Notes: generated by a model from the sequence alone, not told the origin. 64,000 nucleotides of DNA from Chloroflexota bacterium (GCA_016234555.1 JACRBJ010000045.1:1-64000); one strand, 5' to 3'. Shown: positions 16,400 through 25,140, counted from the stretch's first letter. Numbers and translations are program-made.

Positions 16400-18865
16400 C
16401 TACTCTCCTGCAATCTGCTTTCCATATCGCTTCGCCAGTTCTCGCCGCAGCACCTTGCCGATGAACGTGCGCGGAAAGTCATCCATGAAAATCACGAAGC
16501 GCGGAATCAACTGCGGCGGAAGTCTGCGCTTGCAGTAGGCGATGACCGCCTCGGCGGTGGGACGTTCGCGCCCCGCGATGACGAAGGCAAAGGGATGTCC
16601 CGCGACAGCAACGACCACCGCTTCCTTGATTTGCGGAATTTCGTAAATGACCTCCTCCACGTCACGCGGGAAGGCGGGCTTGCCAGGTTTTTCGGGATAC
16701 CACATATCGGCTTTGCGCGCGATGATGCGGAAATAGCCGTCCTCGTCCATTTGAGCCACGTCGCCAGTGAGCAGCCAGCCATCGTCCATGAGGACCGCAC
16801 GGGTGGATTCTTCATCCTTCCAGTAGCCCATCATCACCTGCGGACCGCGAATCGCCAACTCGCCGATTTGCCCTGGTTCCACTTCCTTGCGGGCGCGGGC
16901 GAGGTCCACCACCACTGCCTGCGTGGACGGCAGCGGAATCCCAATCGAGCCAACCTTGCGATTTCCGCCAAGCGGATTGGCATGAGTCACGGGCGAAGCC
17001 TCGGTCAGACCGTAGCCTTCGACCAGCCTGCCTTTGGTTAGTTTCTCGAAAGACTCCTGCACTTCCACATGCAAAGGCGCGGAGCCGCTGATGCACGCCT
17101 TGATGGATTTGATGCCATACTTTCTCACGCCGCGAAAATTGCTGATGGCGTTGTACATACTCGGCACACCCGTGAAAATGGTCGGCTTGTATTTTTTGAC
17201 TGTCTTGAGAATGTCCTTGATCTGGAACTGCGGCTTCAAAATCAACGATGCGCCAAGGGAAACGGGAACATTCAAAGATGTGGTCAAGCCATAACTATGT
17301 GAGAACGGAACCGCGCACAAAAAGCGTTCCCTGCCCTCCTCCGCCTTTGGCATCCAATGACGGGTTTGCAGTGCATTTGCCACAAGGTTTCGATGCGAAA
17401 GCATCACACCTTTGGCATTGCCGGTCGTGCCGCCCGTGAATTGAATCACCGCCAGGTCTTCGGGAGCGACCTCCACCGTCGGCGATTGGTCGCTCTGCCC
17501 AGATATCCAGCGGCGGAAACGCATCGCGCCCGCCACGTTCAAGCCGCGATTGCGCCAGCGCGAGATCAGCCGTTTGGGAAGCGAGAGGTATTCGCCCGCG
17601 TCGGTCAACACCAGCAGGGGCAATCCGCTGTTTTGTTGCACCTGTCCCGCCATGCCCGCCCACAAATTCAACGTGACCAGCGCGCGCGCCTCCACCAGTT
17701 TCACTTGACGGGTCAACTCTTCGGCGTCGGTCATCGGCGGAGCAAAGACCGCCACCGCACCCGCTTTGATGACGCCGTAAAACGCAATCACCGCCTGCGG
17801 GATGTTCGGCAGATACAAAACCACGCGTGCGCCCTTGCCGATTCCCAGAGCGGTCAGGGCGTTGGCAAAACGGTTGGCTTCGTGATTCAACCTGCGGTAT
17901 GAAATTTGCGCGCCTTCAAAATAAAGCGCCGTCCGCGTTGGAAATCTCCGCACCGCCGAACGCAGCAGATGATGCGCGGGGATGCGCGGAATGCCAACCG
18001 TGTACGGCACGCCTTCTTCGTAATGCCGCAGCCAGGGACGTTCCGCGGTCAGTTCATCGCGCTCCGATTTGACAGCGACCAAATCATCGCGCCACGATTT
18101 TTTGACACCGCCTTCGAGGAAGCGTGAGATCGCTCGGTTGACCGCTTCGCGCCGCTCGAGCATGACCATGTGACCCGAGACTCCGATATCCTCCTCTTCC
18201 GCCCCGACGATTGACCCTGCCACTTTCTCGAAGAGTGGTCGCTCGAAGACGGCGTCCCGATGTCCGCGGATGACGAGGGTTGGCACGGTCAATTTCGCAA
18301 ACTTATCCCAGCCCACCCAACGGGACAGGTTGTTCAAATAAAACGGTTTGAGCGCGTGTGGTGGACCCGAAAGCCAGTTCCGCGTGAAAGGCTCAATCAG
18401 GCGCAGCGACCAGGTGGGAAGGTGCAGCCCAAGCCTGAACAGCGGATTCAGTTTGAACTCGCCAGCAGTGGCGATCAAAACCAGCCGCTCGATCCTTTCG
18501 GGGTGGTTGAGCGCAAAGTCGGTGACGATGGCGCCGCCGAAGGAATGTCCCACCAAAACCATCGGCGTGGACACTCTCAACTGGTCAAGGGCAGTTTCGA
18601 GGTCGAGTTGAATGCGCGACATCTCGTAGCCAGTCGAAGGCTTGTCCGAGAGGCCATGTCCGCGCATATCCAGCGCGATGACTCGATTCTTCAAGGCGAA
18701 TTTATGCAACTGATATTTCCACTGCATGGCTTGCCCGCCAAAGCCGTGGATAAAAACAAAAGTCCGCTCGGGGCGTTCGGGCGAGATGTCGATTGCCGAG
18801 AGACGCACCAGCGGGTTGGATGAGACTCGAATTTCGTGACGATAAAGGTCGAGGTCTATGTCCAT
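16400..18865 (-). CDS. Fused alpha/beta hydrolase and long-chain acyl-CoA ligase
   Basis: The 821-residue protein joins two enzymes. Residues about 15-255 are an alpha/beta hydrolase (FVFIHGFGGQAMQW, nucleophile elbow GHSFGG, GHMVMLERREAV). Residues about 290-815 are an AMP-forming acyl-CoA synthetase, with the phosphate-binding motif TGGTTGNAKGVMLSH, VEGYGLTEASPV and GWLLTGDVAQMDEDGYF; the C-terminal catalytic lysine is in FIGKVLRREL. The fusion could release a fatty acid and activate it to the CoA thioester in one polypeptide (inference). The start matches a promoter whose -10 lies six bases upstream, with no ribosome binding site. Confidence 0.9.
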   Translation of the reverse strand: MDIDLDLYRHEIRVSSNPLVRLSAIDISPERPERTFVFIHGFGGQAMQWKYQLHKFALKNRVIALDMRGHGLSDKPSTGYEMSRIQLDLETALDQLRVSTPMVLVGHSFGGAIVTDFALNHPERIERLVLIATAGEFKLNPLFRLGLHLPTWSLRLIEPFTRNWLSGPPHALKPFYLNNLSRWVGWDKFAKLTVPTLVIRGHRDAVFERPLFEKVAGSIVGAEEEDIGVSGHMVMLERREAVNRAISRFLEGGVKKSWRDDLVAVKSERDELTAERPWLRHYEEGVPYTVGIPRIPAHHLLRSAVRRFPTRTALYFEGAQISYRRLNHEANRFANALTALGIGKGARVVLYLPNIPQAVIAFYGVIKAGAVAVFAPPMTDAEELTRQVKLVEARALVTLNLWAGMAGQVQQNSGLPLLVLTDAGEYLSLPKRLISRWRNRGLNVAGAMRFRRWISGQSDQSPTVEVAPEDLAVIQFTGGTTGNAKGVMLSHRNLVANALQTRHWMPKAEEGRERFLCAVPFSHSYGLTTSLNVPVSLGASLILKPQFQIKDILKTVKKYKPTIFTGVPSMYNAISNFRGVRKYGIKSIKACISGSAPLHVEVQESFEKLTKGRLVEGYGLTEASPVTHANPLGGNRKVGSIGIPLPSTQAVVVDLARARKEVEPGQIGELAIRGPQVMMGYWKDEESTRAVLMDDGWLLTGDVAQMDEDGYFRIIARKADMWYPEKPGKPAFPRDVEEVIYEIPQIKEAVVVAVAGHPFAFVIAGRERPTAEAVIAYCKRRLPPQLIPRFVIFMDDFPRTFIGKVLRRELAKRYGKQIAGE

Positions 18866-18871
18866 TGACGA

Positions 18872-18900
18872 AGTTTACAAGAGTTGACCTTAATTGTCAA
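18872..18900 (-). promoter_or_regulatory. Near-consensus promoter of the hydrolase-ligase gene
   Basis: On the minus strand TTGACA (18900-18895), a 17-bp spacer and TAAACT (18877-18872) end exactly six bases before the ATG at 18865. The predicted start of transcription falls on the ATG, implying a leaderless message. Confidence 0.65.
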
Positions 18901-18959
18901 ATTTGGAATGAAATTTGGGAGGTTGGAAGTGTTCGTAAGGATAGGCGCCCGCTCCTCCC

Positions 18960-19071
18960 CACCACCTTCCCCGCGGACCTCAACTCGTGTTCCCACACGC
19001 GGACTACCACCCAGCCCATCTTCCGCAATTCGCGGTTGACAAACCTGTCACGGACCTTGCTCCCTCGCAAC
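18960..19071 (-). pseudogene. Fragment of a second vsr 3' end
   Basis: About 112 bases repeat the 3' part of the neighbouring vsr gene (19183-19293) with roughly 85% identity. They encode KVRDRFVNRELRKMGWVVVR and a variant of the tail. It has no start and is the remnant of another vsr allele, separated from the intact gene by a 16-bp hairpin at 19092-19129. Confidence 0.8.
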
Positions 19072-19091
19072 AGAAAACGCCCAAAGCGCAG

Positions 19092-19129
19092 CCTCCCCCA
19101 AATTCCAAGCTTGTGGAATTTGGGGGAGG
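19092..19129. terminator. 16-bp hairpin behind the restriction operon
   Basis: CCTCCCCCAAATTCCA and TGGAATTTGGGGGAGG form a perfect stem with loop AGCTTG. It lies 25 bases after the vsr stop and probably ends the restriction-modification transcript; no T-run follows. Confidence 0.55.
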
Positions 19130-19154
19130 TGTCCAACGGACGGAGGGGGCAGAT

Positions 19155-19559
19155 TTACCCCAACGCCTTCCGCACTTTCCCCGCCACCTTCCCAGCGGAC
19201 TTCAACTCATGTTCCCACACGCGGACAACCACCCAGCCCATCTTCCGCAACTCACGGTTGACATACCTGTCGCGGACCTTGTTCCCCTGCAATTTCTTCG
19301 CCCAAAACTCCTGATTGTTCCTCGGCATATTCGAATGTTTGGGACATCCATGCCAGAAACAGCCGTCCACAAACAAGGCGACCTTTTGTTTCGGGAAAAC
19401 AAAATCAGGCTTGCCCAACACAGCCTGATTTCTTCGCCAGCCCGAAATGTGATGTTTCCGCAAAATTTGAATCATCGCCAGTTCCGTATCCTTGTTTCCC
19501 TTCCCCTTGATACGGGACATGACTTCGGAGCGTTTTTCTTTCGTGAATACGTCGGGCAT
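19155..19559 (-). CDS. vsr: Very short patch repair endonuclease
   Basis: The 134-residue Vsr-type nickase cuts next to T:G mismatches formed when 5-methylcytosine deaminates, protecting Dcm-like sites from mutation. Visible features are FTKEKRSEVMSRIKGKGNKD, the catalytic Asp in KPDFVFPKQKVALFVDGCFW, and HGCPKHSN with zinc-binding residues. It is the last gene of the C-methylase-endonuclease-vsr operon. It begins nine bases after the endonuclease stop with no clear ribosome binding site, so translation may be coupled. Confidence 0.93.
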   Translation of the reverse strand: MPDVFTKEKRSEVMSRIKGKGNKDTELAMIQILRKHHISGWRRNQAVLGKPDFVFPKQKVALFVDGCFWHGCPKHSNMPRNNQEFWAKKLQGNKVRDRYVNRELRKMGWVVVRVWEHELKSAGKVAGKVRKALG

Positions 19560-19568
19560 GACTATAAA

Positions 19569-20792
19569 TCAATTTCTGGTTTGCTTGAATTTTACAAAAT
19601 CGATAAACTGGTTAACTGTCCACAGGTTTTTTCTTTGGGCAGTGGTGTATGTGCTGTGAAGTATGCTCGGAATAACCAAGGTAACTTTTCTGTCAATCAT
19701 CACTGATGTTTGATCAACTGATATTGCCTGTTCCAAAGTGCACAGGTGTTTGTTCGTAATTCTTTCGGCTTCGTCAAGTATTTGGCGCCATCGTTCTTTA
19801 CAGCTTGATTTTGCAGCAAGCATTACAAGCAAATCGGTCTTATATTTCTTGTCGTGATATTGCTTTTCTCCTGGGAAAATAAAGTCTGGTTTGCTTTTTC
19901 CTTCCGTCAAAACTTGAGCCTCAAAAATCAATTTGTTTTCGGTAAACAATTTAGCAAGGTGGTTTTGTAAAGCATATCCCATTCGGGATTTTCTTCTGTT
20001 TTGCACCGACAATGAATATTCAATAAAATCATCCACCGATAAAAAGCCCTGTTTGAGCTTTTTGTCAACAAGGATTTTTTCTATGGCACGAAAAATCCTC
20101 TCCTCCCTGTCAATGTATGCAATTAAAGTCGAGTCGTTATTCATGATGTCAACATCAACAAACGTATGAGCCAATTCCGCCATTCTTTTTGTGGAAGGAA
20201 AAGACCTCCCTTCTTTGTTGGCTAATGCCAGTTCCCTCACAGCAATTTCATTGTCATCAATAGATAAAGGAACGGACACCTCAAGACCTAATTCTTCAAG
20301 GATTTGGCGCTTGGCAAATTCCAGCTTTTGCCCTTGTAAATCGTCGCTGGTTATAAGTTGTAACCTAGGGGTGGCACCTTCAAATTGAAATAAAACTTGA
20401 GCAGCTCTAAGCCAGCCTGATCCATTCTGGAAAATCAAGCCAAAAATTGTCCCGCTCAGAGTTCGAGCCAGTATCAATACATCTCCAGGGTTGGCACGGC
20501 TCAAAAAATCACCGCTGTAATACATCCTCCATTCAGTTCTTCCAGTACGGGATGCACTTTTTGCTCTAGCATCATAAAATGTAAAGTTGCCTGAACTCTG
20601 CAAAGGATCAGAGTCGTCTGTAAAATAATGCCAGCTAATTGTGCCAGAGACTTGCTGCTCTGTTTCAAAAAAATCTTTTAACGCAGCAACACCATTTATT
20701 TCATGTTGATTAGAACCTCGTTCGGGTAAGTCAACCTGCGCTAAGGTTTTGAAAATTACGGCACTGAAAATTGAGTTAAGGCTGTAAGACAT
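19569..20792 (-). CDS. EcoRII-type restriction endonuclease
   Basis: The 407-residue protein resembles EcoRII in length and layout. The N-terminal effector domain (residues 1-150) includes HYFTDDSDP and RTEWRMYYSGDF. The C-terminal PD-(D/E)xK catalytic domain has KPDFIFPG and DLLVMLAAKSSCKERWRQI (about 290-330). EcoRII cuts CCWGG; the same specificity is likely but inferred. The start at 20792 was chosen because GAGGAGATTAC precedes it; the in-frame start 13 codons upstream lacks a site. It is preceded by the C5 methylase. Confidence 0.9.
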   Translation of the reverse strand: MSYSLNSIFSAVIFKTLAQVDLPERGSNQHEINGVAALKDFFETEQQVSGTISWHYFTDDSDPLQSSGNFTFYDARAKSASRTGRTEWRMYYSGDFLSRANPGDVLILARTLSGTIFGLIFQNGSGWLRAAQVLFQFEGATPRLQLITSDDLQGQKLEFAKRQILEELGLEVSVPLSIDDNEIAVRELALANKEGRSFPSTKRMAELAHTFVDVDIMNNDSTLIAYIDREERIFRAIEKILVDKKLKQGFLSVDDFIEYSLSVQNRRKSRMGYALQNHLAKLFTENKLIFEAQVLTEGKSKPDFIFPGEKQYHDKKYKTDLLVMLAAKSSCKERWRQILDEAERITNKHLCTLEQAISVDQTSVMIDRKVTLVIPSILHSTYTTAQRKNLWTVNQFIDFVKFKQTRN

Positions 20793-20836
20793 GTAATCTC
20801 CTCGAAATAATGTCTGGCTTTTATTCTCCAAGCAAG

Positions 20837-21934
20837 TTAGGAGTTGTCTATTTTTTCAAATAACTTATAGTTGGATATTTGGTATATATCTTTTTCTGGA
20901 TTTTTCAAGCAATCCAAAATTTTTGCTGCTATTTGTTGAACAACCGGAACGACAACGGAGTTCCCAAATTGTTTATACGCTCTGGTATCACTACAAACAA
21001 TTTTGAAATCATCAGGGTAGCCCATAAGCCTCGCGCACTCTCTTGGCGTTAAACGCCTTGGGTTTTTATTGTCCTGAGCAATTAAGACTTCCGAGCCGTC
21101 TTTGTAATATCGGGCGCTCAATGTACGCGAAACTCCATTCATGTCAGCAATTCCATATCCAAATCCATTGCCTTTGGCTTTATGTTTTGCTGCATAGTTT
21201 TGAAGATAATTCCATAGATTGTTAGTTAATGTGTATTTTTCAGGAACATTCTTTTCAAGTATGGTTTTGAATTTTGGTTTCAAATCTGGCAATTCTGGAA
21301 ATTCAAAATATGTTGGTTCTCGAAAACCGACAATGTAAATTCTTTCCCTATGCTGAGGAACCATTGTTCGAGCGTCAAGCACCTTGGCGTAAACTGTGTA
21401 GCCAAGTTCTTCAACAAGCGTCTGAAGAATTACTTTGAAAGTTTTTCCTTTATCATGACCTTTTAGGTTTTTTACATTTTCCAGCAGAAATGCTTTTGGG
21501 CGTTTCTTGTCAATTATTCTTGCCACGTCAAAAAACAAAGTGCCTTGTGTGGCATGCTCAAATCCATGCGCATTGCCGAGAGCATTGTTTTTGGAGACTC
21601 CTGCAATACTAAAAGGTTGGCATGGGAAGCCCGCTGTCAAAATATCATGATCTGGAATATCTTCCGCATTTATTTTTGTAATATCCCCTTCGGGTTTTTC
21701 GCCAAAGTTCGCTTCATAAGTTTCCTGTGCTTTCTCATCCCATTCAGATGAAAAGACACACCTTGTAGTTCCTGCTCCTGCGTTTTCAAAAGCAAGTCGA
21801 ATGCCACCAATACCTGCAAATAAATCAATAAAGGTAAAGTTCTTTTGTTTTTTCTTTATATTGGTTGCCGAATTGCCATTGCTTTCAGCAATTCGTTTTG
21901 TTTTTTTGCTCTTAACAATAACTTTTTTAGCCAT
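20837..21934 (-). CDS. DNA (cytosine-5)-methyltransferase
   Basis: The 365-residue enzyme methylates cytosine C5 using S-adenosylmethionine. The motifs are present in the usual order: I ([19 protein letters not shown]), IV ([11 protein letters not shown], catalytic Cys), VI (LLENVKNL), VIII ([11 protein letters not shown]) and X ([15 protein letters not shown]). A lysine-rich N-terminal extension of about 30 residues is unusual. With the EcoRII-like nuclease and vsr next to it, a Dcm-like CCWGG specificity is likely. AAAGGTATAA precedes the ATG. The operon is low in GC compared with its surroundings, a sign of transfer. Confidence 0.95.
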   Translation of the reverse strand: MAKKVIVKSKKTKRIAESNGNSATNIKKKQKNFTFIDLFAGIGGIRLAFENAGAGTTRCVFSSEWDEKAQETYEANFGEKPEGDITKINAEDIPDHDILTAGFPCQPFSIAGVSKNNALGNAHGFEHATQGTLFFDVARIIDKKRPKAFLLENVKNLKGHDKGKTFKVILQTLVEELGYTVYAKVLDARTMVPQHRERIYIVGFREPTYFEFPELPDLKPKFKTILEKNVPEKYTLTNNLWNYLQNYAAKHKAKGNGFGYGIADMNGVSRTLSARYYKDGSEVLIAQDNKNPRRLTPRECARLMGYPDDFKIVCSDTRAYKQFGNSVVVPVVQQIAAKILDCLKNPEKDIYQISNYKLFEKIDNS

Positions 21935-21964
21935 TTATACCTTTGAGAGGGAAATTGAAATGAG

Positions 21965-22174
21965 TTACTCGGATTTGAGTAACTTGTCAGGTGTAATGCC
22001 AAGCGCTTTTGCAAGCGCGTAAATATTGATAAGGCTTACATTTCTTTTGCCGAGTTCAAGAGAACTGATGTAGGTTCTATGCAACCCCGATAATTCGGCT
22101 AATTGTTCCTGCGACAACCCCTTTTTTGTTCTTATTTCTCTTACTCGCTCACCAAATTTTTTTAGTGTGTCCAT
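21965..22174 (-). CDS. Controller (C) protein of the restriction-modification system
   Basis: The 69-residue protein is a single XRE-type helix-turn-helix domain (RTKKGLSQEQLAELSGLHRT, then YISSLELGKRNVS), the usual size of C proteins that time restriction gene expression. It is the first gene of the operon, 30 bases before the methylase. A C-box-like double operator lies about 24 bases upstream. No ribosome binding site is seen, in line with the leaderless messages known for several C genes. Confidence 0.88.
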   Translation of the reverse strand: MDTLKKFGERVREIRTKKGLSQEQLAELSGLHRTYISSLELGKRNVSLINIYALAKALGITPDKLLKSE

Positions 22175-22197
22175 GTCTGAAAGATTAATGCCTTGCA

Positions 22198-22223
22198 GAC
22201 AATAGGTCTACACACTATGAGTA
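22198..22223 (-). promoter_or_regulatory. C-box-like operator of the controller gene
   Basis: On the minus strand ACTCATAGT, five bases, then GACCTATTGTC form two half-symmetric sites of the C-box type (ACTnnnAGT and GACnnnnnGTC). Position and spacing fit autoregulation by the controller protein. Confidence 0.6.
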
Positions 22224-22332
22224 ACATTATCCAGAAATAAAGTTACAATCTTGCTCTTTTCTATTCTTCATACTCCCTATCGCATAAAACTGTACCAAAG
22301 CGAAACAACCTGAAAACCCCGTGAAAGTCAGA

Positions 22333-22458
22333 TTAAGCCAACAAATCCCAAAATTAAGCCAAGAAACTTTGAAATTAAGCCAACAAACTTTCAAGTTAAG
22401 CCAGGAAACTTTTGGATTAAGCCAACAAATTTCCATGTTAAGCCAGTAAACTCCCAAC
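22333..22458. repeat. Six tandem 21-bp repeats
   Basis: The unit TTAAGCCAACAAACTTTnnAA occurs six times with exact 21-bp period (starts at 22333, 22354, 22375, 22396, 22417 and 22438). The core TTAAGCCA is invariant, while the rest varies. It lies between the restriction operon and the flavodoxin gene. The array could be iteron-like protein-binding sites. An open minus-strand frame gives repeated WLN heptads but no credible start. Nothing else is seen in 22224-22532. Confidence 0.85.
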
Positions 22459-22532
22459 CCAAACCGCCCAACCCTCCACTTGCCCACCAGGGTATTAAAC
22501 TGTGTTCATAAAACAGACACAGGAAACCACCC

Positions 22533-23336
22533 ATGAAAATCCTTTTTTGTTACCACTCTCAATCTGGCAATACCGCGCTTGCCTGTCGCGCCCTCGGTCA
22601 AAGACTAAACTCCGCCTCGTGGGATTTTTTCGACGTGGCAAAAGGCAGCCTCCCAGACCTTCATTCATACGACCTCATCGGCTTTGCCACCTGGACGTAT
22701 TACCTCGCGCTTCCGCCCTTCTTTGAAGAATTCCTCTCCCGCCTGCCCGAACAAAACGGGAAACCCGCCTTCATGTTTAGCACTTTCGGGGTGATGGCGG
22801 GTCAGGTTTTGGTCAGGATGAAAAAGATGCTCACAGCCAAAGGTTTCGTGGTTTTGGACGGATATTCCCTCCACGTCCCCGAAAGTTATCCCGTCTACAT
22901 TGCTCAGGATGTCCACAGTCTCGAAGCGCCCACCCCGCAGGAGATGACCGGGTTCGACGGCTTTGCCGCGCGGATGGCGGGTCGTCTGGAACGCATCCGC
23001 GCTGGAGCCGCTCCACAACCCGCCAAAATCAAACTCGATATTTTCAGCCGCTTGATTTCGCCGGCATCCCTGAAAAAAATCCGCCGCGATATGGGTCCGC
23101 TGACGGTGGATTCAGCCCTCTGCGACGGATGCGGAATCTGTCGGCAGGTCTGCTTGTACGACGCGATTGATTCTGCCATGCCGCCTGTTTTTCTCCCCGA
23201 CAAATGCAAAGGCTGTTGGGCTTGTTTCAGTCACTGTCCGCAGAAAGCCATCTACACGGGCAAGGTCCGCGGGCAGGGACATTATCCGCAGCCAGCCGCC
23301 GCCCTGACCGCCAAACTGACGATGACAGAACAATAG
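22533..23336 (+). CDS. EFR1-type flavodoxin-ferredoxin protein
   Basis: The 267-residue electron-transfer protein has an N-terminal flavodoxin-like domain (residues 1-150, FMN loop YHSQSGNTALACRALG) and a C-terminal pair of [4Fe-4S] motifs, CDGCGICRQVC and CKGCWACFSHC (about 205-250). Such proteins move electrons between flavin and iron-sulfur carriers in anaerobes; the partner is unknown. AGGAAACCACCC precedes the ATG. It lies 11 bases before the ABC transporter ATPase, so it may share its operon. Confidence 0.88.
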   Translation: MKILFCYHSQSGNTALACRALGQRLNSASWDFFDVAKGSLPDLHSYDLIGFATWTYYLALPPFFEEFLSRLPEQNGKPAFMFSTFGVMAGQVLVRMKKMLTAKGFVVLDGYSLHVPESYPVYIAQDVHSLEAPTPQEMTGFDGFAARMAGRLERIRAGAAPQPAKIKLDIFSRLISPASLKKIRRDMGPLTVDSALCDGCGICRQVCLYDAIDSAMPPVFLPDKCKGCWACFSHCPQKAIYTGKVRGQGHYPQPAAALTAKLTMTEQ

Positions 23337-23347
23337 GATTTATACCC

Positions 23348-24355
23348 ATGACCCAACCCCTTATCCAAGTCCAACACCTGACCAAAACCTACCGCGTCCC
23401 CGTCCGCCCCGAGGGACTCTCCGCCTCGTTGAAGAGCCTGCTCAACCCGCAGTACAGCGAAGTCACCGCCGTGCAGGATGTCAGCTTTGACATCGAAGCG
23501 GGAGCCATGGTCGGCTTGATCGGTCCCAACGGCGCGGGCAAGACCACCACCCTCAAGATGCTCTCTGGTTTGCTGCATCCCACCTCGGGCACGGCGACCG
23601 TCGCGGGGCACACGCCCTGGGAACGTCATCCCAGCTACCTGCGGCGCATCAGCATGGTGATGGGCAACAAAAGCCAGATGCTGTGGGACATCCCGCCGAT
23701 GGATTCCTTCCGCGTGCTGGGCGAGATCTACGCCGTGCCGCCCGCCGAGTTCCGCCGCACCGTGGATGAACTCATCGCCCTGCTCGACATGCAGGAACTG
23801 CTCACCAAGCCCGTCCGCAACCTGTCGCTGGGCGAACGTATGAAGTGCGAACTGACCGCCAGCCTGCTGCATCGTCCCGCCGTCCTGTTCCTCGACGAAC
23901 CCACCCTCGGCTTGGACGTCTCGATGCAGTTGCGCCTGCGCCGCTTCCTTGCCGAGTACAACCAGCGCAGCGGCGTGACCGTCATCCTCACCAGCCACTA
24001 CATGGCGGACGTGCTGGCGCTCTGCCCGCGCGTGATCCTCATCCACCACGGCAAACTGCTCTACGACGGCGAACTCAACGGACTCGCCCGACAACTGCTC
24101 CCCTTCAAAATGCTTCGGATTACCCTCAATCAGGAGACTGATTCCCCTCTCCCGCTTGTGGGAGAGGGGTTAGGGGTGAGGGGAGTAGAGATCATCGAAC
24201 AAGACGCCAACTCCCTCACCCTGCGCGTCCCCCGCGCCGACGCACCCGCAGTTACCGCGCAGTTGCTCCAAACCCTGCCCGTCGCCGACCTGACGGTGGA
24301 AGACCCGCCCATCGAAGCCGTCATCGACCAGGTCTACTCGGAAGGTGCGGCATGA
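23348..24355 (+). CDS. ABC-2 type transporter ATP-binding protein
   Basis: The 335-residue ATPase of an exporter has Walker A GPNGAGKTTT, the signature LSLGERMKCEL, Walker B AVLFLDEPTLGLD and an H-loop SHYMAD. It belongs to the group paired with two unlike ABC-2 permeases, which follow. The ATG at 23348 is supported by AGGATTTATACCC. In its C-terminal part an in-frame palindromic repeat (24144-24186) adds about 13 residues, PLPLVGEGLGVRG, between NQETDS and VEIIEQ. The transported substrate is unknown. Confidence 0.92.
   Translation: MTQPLIQVQHLTKTYRVPVRPEGLSASLKSLLNPQYSEVTAVQDVSFDIEAGAMVGLIGPNGAGKTTTLKMLSGLLHPTSGTATVAGHTPWERHPSYLRRISMVMGNKSQMLWDIPPMDSFRVLGEIYAVPPAEFRRTVDELIALLDMQELLTKPVRNLSLGERMKCELTASLLHRPAVLFLDEPTLGLDVSMQLRLRRFLAEYNQRSGVTVILTSHYMADVLALCPRVILIHHGKLLYDGELNGLARQLLPFKMLRITLNQETDSPLPLVGEGLGVRGVEIIEQDANSLTLRVPRADAPAVTAQLLQTLPVADLTVEDPPIEAVIDQVYSEGAA
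24144..24186. repeat. Palindromic repeat inserted in-frame in the ATPase
   Basis: CCCCTCTCCC (24144-24153) pairs perfectly with GGGAGAGGGG (24160-24169) and is followed by TTAGGGGTGAGGGG. It is translated as PLPLVGEGLGVRG, a type of repeat peptide seen within proteins of many genomes, and keeps the reading frame. Confidence 0.75.
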
Positions 24356-25139
24356 CGCGCGGCGGCTTTGCCCTTGTGCGCGGACTGTGGCTCTCGTGGC
24401 TGCAATACCGCAGTTTCTTTTTTATCCTTGCCTTCGGCTGGATGATTCCGCCGCTGATCTATCTGCTGGTCTGGTCCACGGCGGCGGGGGACGGCGCCAT
24501 TGCGGGGCTGACTCGCGGCGAGTTCGTCGCCTACTACCTCGTTCTGATTCTGGTCAACCAGATCACCTACGCCCAAACCAACTGGACCGTCGGCGACCTG
24601 ATCCGCTACGGGCAGATGAACCCATCCTGCTGCGTCCCATCCCGCCGATCTATGACGCGCTGGCTTCGGAGTTTGCGGGCAAGGTGGTCTATCTCGTCTT
24701 CGACCTGCCGATCCTCGCCGTCCTCGCGCTGATTCTTCGTCCCGAAATGGATTTCCGACTCGAGAACGGACTGGCGTTCATCCCCGCCTTGGTGCTGGCT
24801 TGGGCGCTGAGATTTTTCTGGGGCTACTGGCTGGCTCTGCTGGCGTTCTGGGCGACCCGCGCCGACGCCCTGCTCGCCCTGCAGGACTCGCTGATCTTCC
24901 TGCTGGCGGGTCAGGTCGCGCCCATCGTCCTCCTCCCCGACGCCATGCAGACCGCAGCGAAGATTCTCCCCTTCCGCTACATGGTGGCTTTCCCCGTCGA
25001 GGTGCTGACCAATCAACTGTCCGCGCCCGACCTGTTGACTGGCTTCGTCGCCCAAATCGGCTGGCTGGTCTTTGCCTTCGCGCTGTACGCCGTCCTCTGG
25101 CGTGTGGGCGTCCGACGTTATTCCGCGATTGGAGGTTGA
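24352..25139 (+). pseudogene. ABC-2 type permease, frameshifted
   Basis: Two frames together encode one permease of about 262 residues with six helices. The first (from ATG 24352, overlapping the ATPase stop) reads to GDLIRYGQMNP at about 24620. The second continues from there as PILLRPIPPIYDALA to the TGA at 25137. Adding one C to the CCC run near 24621 restores GQMNPILLRP, so the break is a single-base loss in a homopolymer, possibly a sequencing error. It should form the membrane channel with the next gene. Confidence 0.87.
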
Positions 25140-25140
25140 G

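Noticed and set aside
18897-19136. ORF encoding a second Vsr-like protein
   Set aside because: It is a 3' fragment of another vsr allele fused to unrelated sequence and lacks the catalytic region.
22333-22458. CRISPR array
   Set aside because: The units are contiguous 21-bp repeats with only a short variable part; no spacer-length unique segments and no cas genes.
22227-22487. Minus-strand ORF with repeated WLN heptads
   Set aside because: It is the translation of the 21-bp tandem repeat. It has no ribosome binding site and the repeat differs at bases that would change residues without any codon pattern.
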